Position numbers and translations under genes: made by a program
NCBI GenBank assembly: GCA_035222895.1
Contig: JAVYIG010000644.1
Coordinates: forward strand, 61,001-125,000
Reading direction: 5' to 3'
Length of the DNA stretch: 64,000 nt
DNA from: Strongylocentrotus droebachiensis
Lineage: Eukaryota > Echinodermata > Echinoidea > Camarodonta > Strongylocentrotidae
In this document: in pieces, positions 55,101 through 61,100 of the stretch
Position numbering within the stretch: the first letter of the stretch is position 1
How the letters are laid out: each line of letters begins with the position of its first letter
Notes under the pieces: generated by a model
Told to the model about the DNA's origin: nothing
The model's database searches: none
What the model saw: the letters and a program-made list of their open reading frames with translations, nothing else

Positions 55101-58100
55101 CAAGAATCGGAACAAGAAGCGTAACAGTAGCTTGCTCGCGTGTACAAAGCACTATAACAATAGCGTGCATGCAACCTTATGGCAGGCTATGAGTTAATAC
55201 CGATTTATGCTAATGAAAACCTAGCACAAACTGCCTCTTGTCACACTACTAGCCTTCTACTTTACTGTAAAGCCTGATTATTACGTACTGGATGTCTGAT
55301 TTTATCATGTTACAGTTGTCCGTATCGTCACAGGTGATATGTGACCATCCTTAAAGGTATTACAAAGTTTTGGTAATTTTTGAAAATTGGCTGGATAGTG
55401 ATTCTTTACAATGTTGATATATTTGGATGCCCCTATGGATGTATTATAAGCACTAAAAAAATTAGCCCCTAAAACACTTCTGCTTTCGAGAAACATTGAA
55501 TATAAAAATTTACCGGTGCTCCCGGTAAATTTTGATAAATTTCAAATAGCGCCTACGGTCATACGATGGTAGCTGCGACCATGAAAATCTCAGAATATGC
55601 AGTTGTGATATATATATTCCAAATGGTAATAGCAAATTGGTCGATTTTAGTCAAATAACATTGTTTTATAGAAAAATCAATATCTTGACCTTGAGAGGGC
55701 GCTATACAGCACAAAGAGTTTATTATTTACAATTTTATCACTTTAGACTCGATTTCAACCGCGACAACTATCACTGAATATTGTAGGATCGCATATGCTT
55801 CCAATATGTTTATTTGGACCAAATTCATGACCCCATACCAAAACTTTGTATTACCTTTAAATAATTAATCAATAATGCTATGTTGTATAACAACTTTTTT
55901 TTTGTGACGCAATTCTCATATAATTAATAAAATGTCCTTATAGACAAGGAATATATAATAATATAAACTGTACTAGTGAACTCGATCATCACCGAAATTA
56001 GTTAAACAAATATCTGACATTTTTAATTATAAAGATCGAGACGAGTTTTATTTAGAACAATTCTATGTTTCACGTTTGTAACATCTTTAAGAGTTCTTAG
56101 AAGAAAACAAATAATGGAATAACGTTTTGTATTTTGGAAGTAAAGATAAAATATATTGCAAAAATAATAACTGTATTGACAAAAAAAGAAATGATCAGTA
56201 ATGAGTACAAACATATATTCATCTGTGAAAAAACATCATGTATATTGTTTTCTTTTAACCATGAAATGATATCAATCCAAAGATAGTGTAGTTTTGTTTA
56301 CAATTTAGAAATAAATCAGCAAACGTCTTTGTTATGATATTCATAAACAATACATGAAGAGCTTCATTCTAAAAGGAGCTGAATCCACTTTGATGAGTTA
56401 TTAATATCAGAACATTGTTCAATTAGGTACCTGTCTTTCAACTAAATTATTAACTTAAATTTTGGGAGCAATTATGAAAAAATGCTCCTTCTAATATAAC
56501 TTTTCCATTGATGCCTGTACAAAAATCTGGTAAACAATTAATTTTTTTCACAAGCTTTTCAATCAAGTACCTGTCTTTCAACGAAATTATTATCCTAATT
56601 TTGGAAGCAATTATGAAAAAACGCGCCTTCTAATATAACGTTTCCATTGATGCCTGTACATAAATCTGGTAAACGATTTCCTTTTTTCACAAGTTACACA
56701 AGTGGATTTAGCTCCTTATGGCTTTAAACTCTTCACATATTAAAGAAGTACTTTTTCCGATTTTCTTACAAGGTTGTAATGTTTTGCCCTGCATCTTTGA
56801 ATGCAGAGTGTGAGATAGTGCTGAGTTTGAAACCATCTTTTTGCGAATGGAGACGCCTACAAATAAAAGGAAGGAAAACATGAACGTAATATTGTTTATT
56901 TGATTGTATTGTATTGTAATGTATTTATTTGTTACGGTCACAACTTGCAATAAGTTATTAAAACAGACTGCTTATCAGCGAGTCCATGCACATTATTAAA
57001 AAAGACAAGTAGACTGAATACAATGACATTGACAAGCAAATATTAAACAAATTAATATCTTCAAACAAATAATTTAAAATTAATACCTCATAAGACCGAA
57101 TTAAATTATATTCATCAAGTTGTCAAGATAATGTGTACATCAATGGCAACATCAACAATAATTTGCATAGATGTAAATATCCCACGGTCTTTGTACTCTC
57201 TTACTTTCTTCCTTCTCCTTCTTATGTCTTGTCTTTATTCCTCTTCTTTACAAAGTTGATTTATCGTTTATTGTTATTAATAAGTAAATACGAGTAAAAT
57301 TATTAGTAGTTATAATTGTTGTTGTTGTTGCCATAGTAGTAGTAAAAGTAATGGTAGCAGTAAAGGACCGGTCACACAGGGAGGACGCATGGGGAACGCA
57401 CGGCCAGCGCATTGGAAATTTGCAATTTTGGCCAGTGCGTTGTCGTGCGCCCAACTTTTGTCGAAGCTACAGCGAGCTGACACCAAGTGTTGCTAGCGCG
57501 CTGAGCGCATACAGGGCGCATACAGTGCGCATACAGACCGTACACAGAGCGCACATGATAACAACTTCCACGAATGCACAACGTGTTGCTAGCGCGCTGG
57601 ACGAATGGTCCACGCATGCACCGCGTTCTATGACGCACGGCCAGCGCATTGGAAATCGGAAAAGAACGTGTGCCTAACTTTTGTCATAATTTTGGAAAAG
57701 CTAGCGAGCTGACACAAAATACACGGCGTGTAGCTAGCGCGCTGTGCGTATACAGGGCGTGTGCTCCGCGTATGTCTGGCGCTGGTCTAGCGCGCTCCGG
57801 CGCATGTCTGGCGTGCCTTTGGCGTGTATATTCATGCGTCGAGCTCGGCGCACGTTTTTGAGCATGCTCAAAAAATCCCGACGCACACAGCGAATGACGA
57901 CGCATGCATAGCGCTGGTCCAGCGTTGGTCCAGCGCGCTCGACGAACGAGTAACGAATGATGACGCACGCCTAGCGAACGACAACGCACTGGCCCAAATT
58001 GCAAATTTCCAATGCGCTGGCCGTGCGTTCCCCATGCGTCCTCCCTGTGTGACCGGGCCTTAATATAGGACAAAATCTCCTTACTTCAAAAAATTATGCG

Positions 58101-61100
58101 TTTTTTTTTCAATGACAAATGTAATACTTACAGCCTGGTAAGACTCGGAAGTTGAGTGAAGGTCTGCGATTCGATGATACGTATTGTATTGTTATTCAAA
58201 TCTCTGCATCACGGGGAAAAATATAAATATATTCATTTTCTCTCTCACCTCTCAACTTTCCTAAAATTGTTGTTCGCATGTCTTAGAGGTAAAGACCAGT
58301 ATTGGAAATGCCCCAATTTCAAAAAATTAAATGGAAGATCTTTATTACTAATCATGTGAAAGAATATGTTTTGACTAATACATGATGATACGAATTTTAC
58401 CGGGAAACCGCCTGCTAATTGATATATTTCGTAAATTAGTTTATATATTAGACTGTGAGAGATAAACGCACGTGTACGTAGTCCCATATACATATTTCTG
58501 TGTACAGCGCTTGTAACTTTAAGAAGACTGGGCCTAATTTCTTATCATTTCGATGATTCCAGAACCTTGCAGTACACACCAATACTTATATGCTAGATGA
58601 TCAACCTTTTCTGATCGATTCCACAACGTTTCTTTCACAATGCAATCGCATGACCATAACTGGTCTTTATCTTTAAGAAATCTATGTATTATCTGATTGC
58701 TATACTCATTTTATGTTCTCTGATTGGTCAAATGAATAATAATAATAATAATTTAACCTTTCATTTGCCATCACAGCTGATCGGCACGGTCGCTTTGTTT
58801 ACCGCACTTGTCAATCGGCACAAAACAATATTCACCCATAATGCTTTGTGCAACATAGCACATTTGCATAAGTGCCCAATTTGTGTATTTATTAGCTCCA
58901 TAGCAACCATTTTAACGCATGTATAGATAATTCTTGCACTGAAAACAGTTAAAGTGATCCTCGTCACAACGACATGAAATAAATTATACATATTAGTCAT
59001 TTAATATGTGTTTGAATTATCTGTTAATTTCAACAATTTATTTGTTTTAAATGACATTAAATATAATAAATGGATTCAAATCGAAATGCAAAAATCCTAT
59101 GCAAGTATATACAAAAAGGCTGAATATATGAGTAAATAAAAAAACAATCAAATGATTATGTGGAAAATATATAAATAAATAAATTCTTAAGTACATGGTT
59201 AAATGAATAAGTAGATTATATTAGTAAGCAAATACCCAGGAACTTACAAATGTAACAGATTTGGTATGTCTTTAAACACACCATTGCCGATCTTCTGGAT
59301 GTCATTGTGATGGAGTTCTCTGTAAAAAGACAAATCGCAGAAAACGCTTAAAGCACAGCTGAAGGAACAGTCCATTGTCGTTATGAAAATTTAAAGAGAA
59401 GATTTAGTTCTGGGAAGAGGTGGAAAATAATTTGTGAGTGTTATCATAATATTATGCAAGTGTGGAAGAACATCAGAGTAAAAAACGGTCCCTGAAGAAC
59501 ATTGCTCTTCAAATGCCTTAATATTCTAAAAATTGACATGTATTAAACAGCATACAAATCGGGACGGATTTTTATGTCACATGTTTTAGTAGTCCCGTAT
59601 ACATCTTTCTGTGTACAGTGCTTTTAACTTTACCAAGACTGGGCCAAATTTCTTATCATTTTAATGATTCCAGAACCTTGCACTACACACCAACATATAT
59701 ATATATATATATGCTAGATGATAAAAACCTTTCTGTTCGATTCCACACCGTTTCTTTCGCAATGCAATCGCATGACCAGAACTCAAATTTATCTTAAGGT
59801 GTGTTTCCTGGTAACAAGATTCCATTTCGAGAGGAAATAAATGAATTGTTTTCCACATTAGTCATGCATTTTTGAATTTGGTTTTAATATATAATTTCAG
59901 AGCTGGGAAAGGCAGGAATTATATTTTGTTTAATACATATAAAACACGTTCCCTATTACATTAAAATGTTGTCAATTTCAAAGAAAATGGATATGATTTA
60001 TTTGCAAAACGCAATGAATTTATTTTCTACTGTGTTTTTATATTGTATTTATTTGTTCTTAACATTTCTTTAGGTCCCCCCCCCCTTTATTTTTATTTCT
60101 TAAACATTATTTCTTTCTTGTTTTTTCTGATATACTTACAAGATCTGCAGGTCTTTCAGTAGCGACAGGGAATTCCGGGCAATGTTTGTAATGTGGTTGT
60201 TACTCAAATTTCTGCGAAAAATATACCCAATTAGAAAGATAATTATATCACTTGAGGAAAAAAGAAATAGAAAAATCAAACACCTACACTGATGACTCAG
60301 TGGTATACTAGTCATCTCGTATTTTATCATTATCATCATTGTCATTACAATTACTTTTGCACTTAGCTGCACTTTTCATTTCAATAAGTGTTGATTCTAA
60401 ATGAAAACTATATAAATATAATATCAAAACACTAGAGCATCATCAGAAAAAAATGAATACAGAGCAATTAGACAAAAACAAATTATGAAAATGAGGGGCC
60501 AACAAAGAAAAAGAAGAGCGCATAGTAAACTAAACATTACAGACAAATAAGCAAACAAGCATGCATTATATAACATTTCACATTATTTCTACAAATTTTA
60601 AAATAATTAATTAAGGGGGAAGACTGAGACATGACTTACTGGGTTATAAGACGTTTAGAACACACACAAAATAACAATAATTGTCTTACAAGATCTAAAT
60701 TGACTCTGAGGTTACTGATATTTAGATGAATTAAGAGTATTGTGTTGATGTATAGTTAAATTAAGGGGGAAGACTGAGACATGACTAACTGGATTATAAG
60801 ACCTTTAGAAAACCAACACATAACAATTGTCTTAGCAGTTCACTCTGAGGCAAATGATAATTAGATGGATCACGAGTATTGTGTTGATGTATAGTTAAAT
60901 TAAGGGGGGAAAAGACTTAGACATGTTTCAACTGGGTTATACAACCTTTAGATCACAATACAAACATCTAAGTTAGGTGTATTGCGAGTATTGTGTTGAT
61001 GTATTGTTAAATTAAGGGAAAAGTCTTAGACGTGATCCACTGAGAGATAAGACATTTAGAATACACAAACATTAACAATGATTATCTTACAAGAATCTAA

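Noticed and set aside
57248..58073. Several open frames on both strands
   Set aside because: They lie in a GC-rich TIR element and mirror each other because the sequence is largely self-complementary.
54398..58131. Missing LRR exons in the large gap between exons 6 and 7
   Set aside because: I looked for 72-nt units with flanking splice sites and LRR residues on the minus strand and found none; phase also agrees without them.
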